The position numbers and the translations under genes were made by a program. Positions 33,301 through 43,982 of a stretch of 64,000 bases of DNA are shown in pieces. Source of the stretch: Nematostella vectensis (lineage: Eukaryota > Cnidaria > Anthozoa > Actiniaria > Edwardsiidae); contig NC_064047.1 of assembly GCF_932526225.1 (NCBI RefSeq), forward strand, positions 11,080,494 through 11,144,493, written 5' to 3'. Position 1 is the stretch's first letter. Each line of letters opens with the position of its first letter. Below the pieces are notes generated by a model that was given only the letters and a program-made list of their open reading frames with translations, was not told where the DNA came from and made no database searches.

Positions 33301-36300
33301 AGCGAACAAACATAGCAAAAACAACTAAAATGGTAACAGCGCTAACAATGGTAACACTATCCATGGTAACAACGACAATGGCAACAACAATGACAAAAAC
33401 ACTTAATGGTAACAACAACATGGCAACAACACTAACAATGTTCACAATAACAATAATGGCAACAAGACTAACATTGGCAACAACACTAACAATGGCAACA
33501 ACACTAACAATGGTAACAACACTACAATGGTAACAACACTAACAATGGCAACAACACTAACAATGGTAACAACAACAATAGTAACAACACTAACAATGGT
33601 AACAACACTAACAATGGTAACAACACTAACAATGGTAACAACACTAACAATGGCAACAACACTAACAATGGTAACAACACTAACAATGGTAACAACACTA
33701 ACAATGGTAACAACACTAACAATGGCAACAACACTAACAATTGTAACAACACTAACAATGGTAACAACACTAACAATGGTAACAACACTAACAATGGTAA
33801 CAACACTAACAATGGTAACAACACTAACAATGGTAACAACACTAACAATGGTAACAAGAACGATGGTAACAACACTAACAATGGTAACAGCACTAACAAT
33901 GCTAACAACACTAACAATGGTAACAACACTAACAATGGTAACAACAACAATAGTAACAACACTAACAATGGTAACAACACTAACAATGGTAAAAACACTA
34001 ACAATGGTAACAACACTAACAATGGCAACAACACTAACAATTGTAACAACACTAACAATGGTAACAACACTAACAATGGTAACAACACTAACAATGGTAA
34101 CAACACTAACAATGGTAACAACACTAACAATGGTAACAACACTAACAATGGCAACAACACTAACAATGGTAACAACAACAATAGTAACAACACTAACAAT
34201 GGTAACAACACTAACAATGGTAACAACACTAACAATGGTAACAACACTAACAATGGTAACAACACTAACAATGGTAACAACACTAACAATGGCAACAACA
34301 CTAACAATTGTAACAACACTAACAATGGTAACAACACTAACAATGGTAACAACACTAACAATGGTAACAACACTAACAATGGTAACAACACTAACAATGG
34401 TAACAACACTAACAATGGTAACAACACTAACAATGGAAACAACACTAACAATGGTAACAACACTAACAATGGTAACAAGAACGATGGTAACAACACTAAC
34501 AATGGTAACAGCACTAACAATGCTAACAACACTAACAATGGTAACAACACTAACAATGGTAACAACACTAACAATGGAAACAACACTAACAATGGTAACA
34601 ACACTAACAATGGCAACAACACTAACAATGGTAACAACACTAACAATGGCAACAATACTAACAATGGCAACAACACTAACAATGGTAACAACACTAACAA
34701 TGGTAACAACACTAACAATGGTAACAACACTAACAATGGTAACAACACTAACAATGGTAACAACACTAACAATGGAAACAACACTAACAATGGTAACAAC
34801 ACTAACAATGGCAACAACACTAACAATGGTAACAACACTAACAATGGCAACAACACTAACAATGGCAACAACACTAACAATGGCAACAACACTAACAATG
34901 GTAACAACACTAACAATGGTAACAACACTAACAATGGTAACAACACTAACAATGGTAACAACACTAACAATGGTAACAACACTAACAATGGTAACAACAC
35001 TAACAATGGTAACAACACTAACAATGGTAACAACACTAACAATGGTAACAACACTAACAATGGTAACAACACTAACAATGGTAACAACACTAACAATGGT
35101 AACAACACTAACAATGGTAACAACACTAACAATGGTAACAACAACAATAGTAACAATAACAATATTAACAACACTAACATTCGTAACAATAACAATGGCA
35201 ACAACACTAACAATGGTAACAACCTTTACAATGGCAACAACACTAACAATGACAATAACTCTAACAATGGTAACAACAATAACAATGACAACACACCAAT
35301 AGTAACACTTGGCAACAAAAACACCAATAATTACACAAATAATTGTAATCACAAATAGAAGCAGTATTTATTCTTTTTTCTGCTTGTCGTTAGATTCTTC
35401 GCAAAGGCTGTCCACGAACAGCTTGTACGACACACAGGCGACCTCGCCGATCTCGCAGCAATCAACATACAACGCGGACGAGAACATGGAATTCCTGGCT
35501 ACAACACGTACAGAGAGATCTGCGGACTGAGGAATGTACGGAGCTTCTCAGAACTTCTCAGTGAGATCCCTAATAGTCACATCGTCAACTTGAGAAATGT
35601 GTATGAGCACGTGGATGACATTGACTTGTTCGTTGGTGGAATGATGGAGAGGCCCTTGCCTGGAGGGGTATTGGGTCCTACTTTCAGCTGTTTGCTCGGG
35701 AAGCAATTCTCGAACCTTAGGAGAGGAGACAGGTGAGGGATCACGTTGATTGAGATGATGTTAACAATGAAGATTAAGATGATGTTAACAATGAAGACTA
35801 AGATGATGTAAACAATGAAGATTAAGATGATGTTAACAATGAAGATTGAGATGATGTTAACAATGAAGATTAAGATGATGTTAACAATGAAGATTGAGAT
35901 GATGTTAACAATGAAGATTAAGATGATGTTAACAATGAAGACTAAGATGATGTTAACAATGAAGATTAAGATGATGTTAACAATGAAGATTGAGATGATG
36001 TTAACAATGAAGAGTGAGATGATGTTAACAATGAAGATTAATGATAGAGATAATGATAGTGTTTGATGATGATGATTTGTTGATGATGATGGTGTGGTGA
36101 TGATGGGAATGTTGTTGATGGGGTTAATATTTATGGTAATTATACCTTCTTTTTATAGGAATATCTTATTATAGGAAATTAACGTTGGTAGATATTTACG
36201 TGTATTAAATGTGCGCGTATCAAATAAACGCGAATTTTTGGACAATTAGTTTCAAACAAATTAAATTAACGCGAATTTAGGCCTAATGTATTCACGCGAT

Positions 36301-36970
36301 TTTTTCAAATTCGCGTTAATTTAGTGGAACGTTAATTTACTATGATAAGCTGATGTAGATTAAGATGTTGATGATGACAACGAGAAAGGCTATGATGCTG
36401 ATGCTAAAAAAGTTATAATAAGAGTCAACCTGAGTATAATTAGTATATAAGGATAAAGCTAAAAGATGATCATAATGAGGACGATGATGATGATGATCAT
36501 AATCATTTTCGTTCTTTTGGATAGCATTAGAATGGTGATGGACCTGGCAGTGGGAGTGATGTTAAAAGCGATCTTTTGATAACTAAAATGCAAGTTATCT
36601 TTTAATTCTGATTCATATTCTGGTTTGAGCATCTTGATGAGAATTCCTAGTCCGAGTTCTCAGAATGTAAAGAAAATGTTGTAAGAATTGTGTTTTTATT
36701 AGATTCTGGTACGAGCATCACAATAGTCGCACGGGCTTCACGCGAACTCAGCTCCAGTCCCTCCGCAAAACCAGCCTGGCACGCCTTATCTGCGACAACG
36801 GTGATAATATCCAGCGGGTTCAGCCAAGAGTACTAGCTGTGCGCGGGGAGGGCAACGAATTGGTGGGATGTGCGTCACTACCCCGGATTTCGCTTAGATT
36901 GTGGCGTGACTGTCCTTTCACAGGCCACAGAAAGCGCTGTAAAGACTTTGGTGACAAGACTACGACGTGA
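27387..36970 (+). CDS. Secreted animal haem peroxidase
   Basis: Eight exons in agreeing phase: 27387-27664, 28122-28437, 29328-29594, 29846-30038, 30656-30837, 32981-33246, 35394-35732, 36703-36970; about 702 residues. It belongs to the myeloperoxidase/peroxidasin-like family, which oxidises substrates with H2O2. Seen: signal peptide ([19 protein letters not shown]), acidic propeptide and a furin-like RSRR near residue 115, then [16 protein letters not shown]. Distal His212 is in GQFLDHDI with the haem-linking Asp211 and calcium-binding Asp213; the second calcium loop is SSFIDGS. Catalytic Arg346 and haem-linking Glu349 are in RTNEN; the residue matching the myeloperoxidase-specific Met is Asn. 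Then [12 protein letters not shown], proximal His450 in RFGHSLV, and [15 protein letters not shown]. All key residues are present and the length is normal. ATG 27387 is preferred over in-frame ATG 27360, which lies before an acceptor-like site. Introns 2, 5, 6 and 7 carry tandem repeats. Confidence 0.93.
28590..28770 (+). repeat. GGTGAT-type array in peroxidase intron 2
   Basis: A degenerate GGTGATGGTGAC/GATGATGGCGAC array. It gives short spurious Asp/Gly-rich open frames. It lies just before the 67-bp array. Confidence 0.8.
28794..29372 (+). repeat. 67-bp array of decoy acceptors plus exon start
   Basis: Units begin at 28794, 28861, 28928, 28995, 29062, 29129, 29196, 29263 and 29328; spacing is 67 bp except the last (65 bp). 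Each unit has the start of exon 3 (GTCTCCTATATGAGCGTGGC then GTTTGGCCAGTTTCT) and, except the first, a preceding GTATTTATAG acceptor. Only the last unit reads on into DHDIS. Seven of the eight others run into TAA directly after ...GQFL(D/N)(Y/N); the last decoy stays open slightly longer before TGA. The first unit has a different acceptor (CTGTGTGTACAG), perhaps the original one. Confidence 0.95.
29595..29845 (+). other. Peroxidase intron 3
   Basis: Short intron with a GATGATGACGATGATGACG microsatellite near 29665-29695. Nothing else seen. Confidence 0.6.
30805..31375 (+). repeat. 42-bp degenerate array spanning the exon 5 donor
   Basis: The last 33 bases of exon 5 plus the first 9 bases of intron 5 form a 42-bp unit (GAGTTCCTCCCGACAATACT, CGACACTAGAACG|GTAAGTCAC). 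About 12 more diverged units follow. Examples: GAGCTCCTTCCGACCAAACT at 30959, GAGATCCTTCCGATGATACT at 31085, GAGTTTCTCCCGATCATACT at 31258. Several keep a donor-like GTAAG after ACA. The period is a multiple of three, which explains the 118-residue open frame at 30948-31304; it is not an independent gene. Confidence 0.9.
31376..32980 (+). other. Rest of peroxidase intron 5
   Basis: No exon seen. Contains G-rich and C-rich runs around 31965-31980 and 32220-32260 (GGGGGGGGGGCACGTGCCCC) and 32488-32495 that look like ends of decayed transposon copies, but no complete element can be delimited. Confidence 0.45.
33330..35300. repeat. 18-bp satellite filling peroxidase intron 6
   Basis: About 100 units of AACAACACTAACAATGGT with a few variants (AACAACAATAGT, AAGAACGATGGT, AACAATTGTAAC). 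Because 18 is a multiple of three and the unit lacks stops in several frames, it yields open frames of 566 to 636 residues on both strands made of repeated TTLTMV, VVTIVS or LLPLLV. These are artefacts. Rare variants recur as blocks (AAGAACGATGG at about 33857 and 34475), showing block-wise expansion. Confidence 0.97.
35749..36045 (+). repeat. 24-bp array in peroxidase intron 7
   Basis: About 12 units of AAGATTAAGATGATGTTAAC AATG, with AAGATTGAG variants. It gives a spurious MKIKMMLT-repeat open frame. It begins about 17 bases after the exon 7 donor. Confidence 0.93.
36175..36342. mobile_element. Short inverted-repeat element in peroxidase intron 7
   Basis: AAATTAACGTT at 36177 is mirrored by AACGTTAATTTA at 36331, and an inner pair AAATTAACGCGAATTT / AAATTCGCGTTAATTT folds on itself. 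Size about 165 bp; a MITE-like hairpin with repeated GCGTTAAT-type sites. Confidence 0.65.
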
Positions 36971-37158
36971 GGCGGAATTAACGTTTTGCAACTATGAATT
37001 TTATTAGAAATCTAGGAATAGCAGAGTAATGGCATAAGTCACTACGTTAATTGCTCATTCCACCTCCGTATTTTCAGACGTCAGACGCCACAATATTTTT
37101 CCCGAGTGGATCCAGGAAAAAATACTGAACTGTTTACGAATAATTTAAATAGGTTCGG
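36971..37158 (+). other. Peroxidase 3' flank
   Basis: Presumed 3' UTR. No canonical AATAAA follows closely; the first clear one is near 37456. Confidence 0.4.
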
Positions 37159-37284
37159 ATTACCCTGTTTCTGAGCCTCGAACGTCTCTCTATTTAGAGG
37201 CCAGCGAGCTACCGCGGTAAAGCTCCTCGGCACTGGAGCTCCGCTGGCCAATGAACAGAGACGTTCGAGGCTCTGAGGAGGGTA
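37159..37284. repeat. Palindromic element, about 125 bp
   Basis: GAGCCTCGAACGTCTCT at 37173 pairs with AGAGACGTTCGAGGCTC at 37257, with inner arms GGCCAGCGAGCT / AGCTCCGCTGGCC and outer extensions TACCCT / AGGGTA. A long imperfect hairpin or MITE directly downstream of the peroxidase stop. Confidence 0.75.
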
Positions 37285-37692
37285 GAGCTGGACCCACGCC
37301 TGTTGTTAAACGTCTCTTGATTAAGTTATGCGGTGATTATATAGGATGTTTTACTCAATGTCGGATTCCGTTCACAAATTAGTTGTGCAAAAAAATGTAT
37401 TCCTTAACGACAGCTTGTATGCATGAAGCAGCTTCGGTCTAAATAAGTACTGTAACAAGAAATAAATCTCATTCGTGGTTTGAATTTGAAATACGGTCGT
37501 ATCATGTTATATATGATATAACTTTCATACTTCAAGTGAACTCCGCATAGTAGCATAAATCGTTTGAGGTACGGGACCTTCAATAGCTGGACGATAAAAG
37601 ACGCCGCTAGCTGCACGAGACCCGTGTTAACAGGGTAAATATGGGCATGGTCCCGTGTAAACACTATTCCGATACGAATTCTTGAGCGGCCG

Positions 37693-38281
37693 AGGGGGGG
37701 GGACTCTCCCTAAAAATGTACATATGCTCATCGAGAAAATGAATTTTAACCCTATGTGGTTTCTGGATTTTTTTAACCCTGAGGAATAGCAGATAAAACA
37801 AACGAGTTATTAAGTTTCTAAGTTTTGTTAACGTGCTGATTGAGATTTCATTAACAGAAAGTCTAACAAACTGTAACAGGAAGTGTGGTTTGTATTTTTG
37901 GGGGGTCGGGTCCCCAGGTAGACACCCTAAGGGATAGCACTTGGTGCGAATTTATACCCTAAGGGATAGCAGATTTCCAGAAGACCCTAACATAATAGCA
38001 CTTGGTGCGAATTTATACCCTAAGGGATAGCAGATTTCCAGAAGACCCTAACATAATAGCACTTGGGGCGAATTTATACCCTAAGGGATAGCAGATTTCC
38101 AGAAGACCCTAACATAATAGTACTTGGGGCGAATTTATACCCTAAGGGATAGCAGATTTCCAGAAGACCCTAAGGGATAGCAGATTTCCAGAAGACCCTA
38201 AAAGGATAGAACATGGGGCAAATTTTATACCCTTAGGGATAGGACGATCATATGTACATTTTTAGTGAGAGCCCCCCCCTG
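37693..38281. mobile_element. TIR element with internal tandem repeats
   Basis: The left end (GGGGGGGGACTCTCCCTAAA then AATGTACATATG) is the reverse complement of the right end (CATATGTACATTTTTAGTGA then GAGCCCCCCCC). Inside, 37920-38230 holds a tandem repeat of about 60 bp built from CCCTAAGGGATAGCAGATTT and CCAGAAGACCCTAACATAAT. No transposase; non-autonomous. Confidence 0.8.
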
Positions 38282-40980
38282 GATTCCAACACGTGCAACT
38301 TTATTTGAAAAAGCTGTATGCAGTAGAATCATATTGAAATGAAATCGTATGAAAACCTCGGATTTTTAAGTGGGCAAGTTGGTCTTCCCAGGAGCTGATA
38401 TAAAAGGTGCTGAAGCCACTAGCTTCTTGGTTATTGCAAATAGCCAATAATGTATATTTATGGATGTGTTAAAACCTGATAAGCAGAGTATTTGGGAACG
38501 TAAAGGATACTTATGTCGCTGTACATGGCTAACAGAAATAAAATGTTTTTTATTCGTTTAATACATATGTATATGAGCAACATGTACAAAAAGGATTCTT
38601 TTAAAAGTAATATTTTGTGTTTTAGTATGCGCTTGTATCCGTGGCAGCAGGCTTATTCACCTGATGCGATGGGATTAATGACATTAATGATGATTAATGA
38701 TTATTTTTTTTAAAGTTTAAATAAAAACCCTTTGCCTACTGTCGATATGTCAATCAAAGTCTTCCTCTCCAATCATATTAGCCTATACACATGCTCTTTA
38801 GTTTTTTTTTCTTTTTCGGAAAAAGGGATTTCGGGTTATTGGGATTCCAGTGGCACAGGGGATAAGATAGCCCAACAATAAGCACGACTTCAGTGCCCGT
38901 GGTAGAGCACAACGGTACCCTCCGGTTATTAAGCTCCTGTCAATCAAAACTGTTGTCATACTAGTCTTCATATGTGTCTGGTTGCCTGGGTAACGCGCGT
39001 CTCACGTAAGCTAAGTGGGGTATTTGGCATGCGCAACATAAAGAGTTCAGATGTTTGGTGTTTACATCCACCCAAGATAAAACAAATACTTTCGTAGCTG
39101 ATCAGGGTTGTAATAAGCGAACGTGTGCTAGCAGTACTATCACTCACCCCTTCACTCCACAACTAAAATTAAGAAAATAATACGCATTTTTTGAATATTA
39201 ACTCCAGCCAACATGGGCTGTAGGGCAAGAAGGGTGTCATATAGCCGGTACCTTAAGAGTTCTCTGACGTCCTTTCAAAGTTCAACAAGTTCAACTGAAA
39301 CTACTCCCTTGAAAATAAAAATAATATCACAAACAAACGTCATTGGTACAATATTAAAAAAAGAGTTCTTATTTTCTTTCCGGGAGTTAAATGGAAATTG
39401 ATAAAATCTTCTTTATTTATTTTTTATTATTCTTTAAAGATGACTAAAAACTGTTAAAGATAAAAATATAAGATTAAAAAAAAATAATGATAATAATTAA
39501 AACTATATTCCAATTCCAATGCTTCCAAAGACGCATGGACAGACCTTTCTGATCTTGCCGACTCACCCTTAGATAATTATATGTTTTAAGTTAATAAAAC
39601 AAATGAAATCGACTTAATAACCCCAGATAAACATCTAGCGCCACGTTTAATTTAACAAGTTAATGAGAACTAATTACAGTTGCTTACAGTCAGAACTTCT
39701 GCCGCAGATCTCTAAATCTTTGAGGGGGTTTTGTAGCCGGCCGGTCTAGTACCAGCTAACACGGGTCCTTATGGGTTATACACAATACATCGATCTTGAA
39801 TATCAACACAGCGTGCAGAGTCTTTTCTTTCACAAACCCCCTCGGGCGTATTTAATGGTGTTGTAGGAATCTATTGAATTTCCTAACTTATAATGAGTTT
39901 GAGGTTTTATGGAATTTGTAAATGAAGCTCGAGTATTAGTTTTTGTTAGGAAGGAAATGGCAACTTGAGAAGTCGTGGCTTGACGACCTTATGGTGTTTG
40001 CATTTGAGCGCAGTTTTCCACGTGTTCGGGTACGTAAAAAAAGAAAATAATAATAAGTTATTAAGCTAAGGTTGGTCAGAATTTTAGCTATTCTATGTTT
40101 GGTTATCATTACTTTAATATTTGTCTTTAACGAGCTTTTCGTGCCCACCCTTGTGCCAAGAAGCTCAATGTTGCTACTAAGCACTCAATTGGTCTAGAAG
40201 AACGATTCCAAATTTCAATCCAGGCCTATGTAATGTTGGGCCTGTATAAAGTTAGACTGCCTTTAGAGTGGTTCTTATATAGAGCTGCCAAACCGAGCTT
40301 ATTCCTTCTTTGCAAGGAACACGGCGCCTTTGATAACAGAGTGGTACCTTACCCCCTGACCTACCATGATGGTCGCCTTAAAGGATAACATGTTATAAGC
40401 CTGAAAAACTAGTAGCCATCACAGACTGTAGAGATCACGTTAATCGGTGTTTATATTTATGTTTATTTGCAGAATTGTAAGGGTGAATCTAGTTTGGATT
40501 GCCTGGCCGCTTAATAGAGGTAATTAATAGGGTCAAAATTACACCTGAGGCCGTAATGGTGATAATGGCCGCTTTAATGGAGGTGGTCGCTTAAACAAGA
40601 AAAACATACAGTGTTTGGGTGAATTTCCCGGGACCCGTTATTCGTAATTTATAACTCTTAGCAAGTTGGGGCTGAATAGTCTTCTTGTGGTGCAAAGACA
40701 AGGGGAGAGGGAAATACATTAAGTAAATAAGAGCGGAGAGAAAGGAGGGGGAAGGAGGCGAGTCGAGACTTGGAAGAAGCGAAGAAATATTCGCTAAAGA
40801 GAAATAAACGCAAAATTGTTTGAGTTATCGGGGACTCTAGTTGTCTTTGTAAAAAATCCAAGGAATTTCGATCTCAGTTAGATAAAACGCGGAGCTCGGG
40901 TTATCTAAGATTGTGCTTTAGTGGGGTTTGACTGGGTACATTGACAACGAGTCAGCGGCTACACGAAAGGCCTCTAACAA
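38282..40980. other. Intergenic (or a long 3' intron), no gene seen
   Basis: AT-rich, with no coding exon I can support. Around 40500-40595, GGCCGCTTAATAGAGGT and GGCCGCTTTAATGGAGGTGG are similar short repeats. The 62-82 residue open frames have no recognisable features. Confidence 0.45.
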
Positions 40981-41072
40981 CCCCATTCTCGGGGTCTTGT
41001 GGGTAATTTTCAAATGGCGTCTAACTGACGAATACGCCATCTTGAAAATTACCCAGAAGACCCTGGGAACGA
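40981..41072. repeat. 92-bp imperfect hairpin
   Basis: CTCGGGGTCTTGTGGGTAAT TTTCAAATGGCGT pairs with ACGCCATCTTGAAAATTACC CAGAAGACCCTGGGA across a loop of about 13 bases. The stem is over 30 bp with scattered mismatches. The simplest reading is a MITE; the size also matches a pre-miRNA-like foldback. Confidence 0.7.
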
Positions 41073-41358
41073 GAACTGGTCTTAACCGCAGTAATGTTTG
41101 TTGTGATAAAAATACAAATCTCATTTCGACTATTTTGTCTTATTATTAGCGGGAGAGCTATCTGTGGGGCTTTTAATCCTTGGCTAGCGATAATACAGAT
41201 TTTGCTCCGCTTGGCAATTTACAATATTGGATGCACATACATAGAGCGATAGGCCGACCGAATATGCTTTATAAAGGAGCGTAAGACCACGAACTCCCGA
41301 CCTAGAAAGTCTCACCTTATAGTTATCCAGTTTCTTAATGTTTTATTTCGTGTTTCAG

Positions 41359-41470
41359 TGCCTCTTATTTGCAACCAGATAGATACGTACGCGCCCACAG
41401 CAATCGCGTGCGTGTGGAGTTCAAACCCACGAAAGATATCAGCCCTTATTATAATTCCATTTGCACTTAG
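41359..41470 (+). other. Candidate alternative last exon of the peroxidase gene
   Basis: A strong acceptor (ATTTCGTGTTTCAG) precedes 36 open codons ending in TAG: ASYLQPDRYVRAHSNRVRVE then FKPTKDISPYYNSICT. If exon 8 splices at 36966 (ACGAC|GTGAGG) instead of reading into its TGA, the split codon is ACT and the frame joins exactly, giving a 738-residue form; the TGA would then lie inside the donor. The codon composition looks coding. It could also belong to an unseen gene or be chance. The intron would be 4.4 kb. Confidence 0.35.
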
Positions 41471-43982
41471 CAATAACTAATACAATAACCTAGCGACGAG
41501 GAAATGATCTAGACCGTGTATCGTAAATTAAATTACGATAGCTTGGATTTTTTTAGGAACAACAATTGTCATAATAATTGTTATAAGCGAACAACAATTG
41601 TTGCGTATTTGTTCAGATTTTATCATCCAAATCTTGCATTTATTCCAGTGTCTCAATTTGATGCCATTAGAAAACCAAACCCTAATGGTAAAAAGATAAA
41701 ATAGAAAGATATACCCACAATTAATACACGATACTTTAAAATTTCTAGTCATTGCAATTGTGTTTGCTGTTAGAATTCTAATAGTCCACTTCATGACGAA
41801 TTAGTGGTGCTTGAGTCAAGGCAAGAGCCTTATTTCTGTAACACCCCGTCAGTGCATCATTCCGGCACGACTCGTGCTTGCTAGTGAATATTTAATAATG
41901 ATTTCCTAAATAACCCAAAATGTCAACAGACATTATTGAGGGAAGAAAGACGCACTAGACAATACTCAGTGTTAAGTCACCATCACATGCTGTGAAGCAC
42001 ACTTTTTTCTAATTCAATGCGCACTGTTATTCCACTTCTTCATATTCCACATAGCCTTTCTTCATAACAGTCATTCACAACTGGCTGGGGAACTCGAAGA
42101 CACGCTATTTCGGCGGTAAGTCAAGCTTGTTTTTGTTTCAATGTCTATTTATCTTTGTTTTTCGTCACGGTTCAAACCATGGGTTTGTTAGAGGCTTTGT
42201 TTTTTACTTGGGCATATAGCTTCAGGCCTTAGATTTTATCATCGTGACATAGACTGTTGAAGTAAATTCTTCGTCGTCGATGAAATGCTGTTTTCTGTAG
42301 TATCAATGGGCGCACACTCGTAGTTCAAGAACGCTAGTTTAACTTTCTCATGAAATGCTTTTTCAAATAACTTTTTTTGTAAATAGAAATAAAATCCGAT
42401 TGAAGAAAAGGAGGGAAGTCCGAATAGTCAAAATTTATGGTTATTTTTCAGTCTCTCGGGATTTTTTCACTCAATTGTATAAAAACACGGCGTGCAACGG
42501 ACGATATAATACAAAATTTAAAAAAAACAGCATTATATTTAAATAATTCGTTTTATTTTTTAATATAAAAAATGGTTGGGACAGAAATAAAGGTGTTTTC
42601 AGCTTTACGTATAAATAAACTTTGATCACCGTTATGGGGTATCTGATACGTGTAAAAGCTCTTTTGATTCTACCGTGAAATTTTATTTAATTTTCGCATT
42701 TCACCTGGCGTATTTGCCTCGACTATTCTCTTTGAGGTTCCACCGCGTTTATGCAAATCAAACTTACTCCCACTATTTCCGTTGACAGCTCTATTGCAAT
42801 ATAACAATTTATTACCTATTCTCTAGTGATGGAGTCTTCACGAGTGTTGCAAGGCTATAAGTCGTTCACTTTTTGTTCGCTGCTCTTGAGAGAGACCTGT
42901 TGGACACAATCGAACCCCTGCTGTTATAGCAATTCTCCACGCGAGGGTTTTCATCACGAATTATTTCGTTATCTGGTTATCAAATAGTTAATTAAGTAAG
43001 GGTGACTTCGCTCCAATGGATCGTACTATTTTCGTGTGTGTGTGTGTGTCTGTTTAAAGGAAGCTAGGATAGCTCTGAGAACGTTATTTCTAAGCAACTA
43101 TTAACTTAATGAAATTTGATAAAATTAATCCGATAAAATCTAGATGTACAATGCAAGGTTAATGTTAATGAGGGATAATGTACAAAATACGAAATATGAA
43201 GAGGAAAGAAGAAAGACAGGCAAACTAAAAAATGCAGAAGAGGAAAGAAAAAGTAATAGGGAATAGTGAAAAGTTGTAGCCAAAATAACCGCAGCTAATA
43301 ATCAACATAAGCAAACTTGTGCTAACAACTTCTATGGTTTAGATTTCTTAGTAGATAAGATAGATAATTTAATGAGATTTTAGATAGATGATGGGTAACT
43401 GCTTTTTTAGTAGTGAACCATTAAACAATTTTTGTATTACTTTTGTACATTTCATATCGTCTTGATTAAAAAATATATTATATTATCATTGTTTTATTCC
43501 GTAATGTCTTAGCCTGCGATTACGCCTACAAGTAGCAAACGAATGGCTGAATCGAGGTCTATAAAAGCCATGTTTGAAGCCACATTTAAAAGGATCCTAT
43601 AGCTCATCAATTCTAGATTTATTCTTATTTTCGCTTAATTTGCATATTTAATTAATTCCCAAGAGGTAATTAAATGGTCACTTCTAACCGCTCGGTGAGT
43701 TTCGTGTGTTTTTATTAAGAGTTTCTCACAAAACCTAAAAACCACTTACTGTGAGCTTGGACCTAGTCCCTAACGTTTTAAAATATCAAAGGTCCCCCGC
43801 GCGCTCGTCCCAGGCTCTTTTAGACCATTAAAAAAAACCGACAGCCATTGATTGATATGATCCTCAAGCATCTGAGTTTTAGTTTTGCATTCTAGCCTTT
43901 CCGCGCGTTTCATTTTTTTCTCGTAAATGAAAGTTTTCTATTTTTTAATCGTGCACTCTGGCTGGCTGGTCAATTTGTTAAA
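41471..43982. other. Intergenic, no gene seen
   Basis: AT-rich DNA with a short GT microsatellite near 43040 (GTGTGTGTGTGTG). No supported exon or RNA gene. Confidence 0.45.

Noticed and set aside
33442-35352. Open frames of 566-636 residues on both strands
   Set aside because: They are translations of an 18-bp satellite inside a peroxidase intron; the length in several frames at once and the single repeated hexapeptide show they are not genes.
35815-36066. MKIKMMLT-repeat open frame
   Set aside because: Translation of the 24-bp array in peroxidase intron 7.
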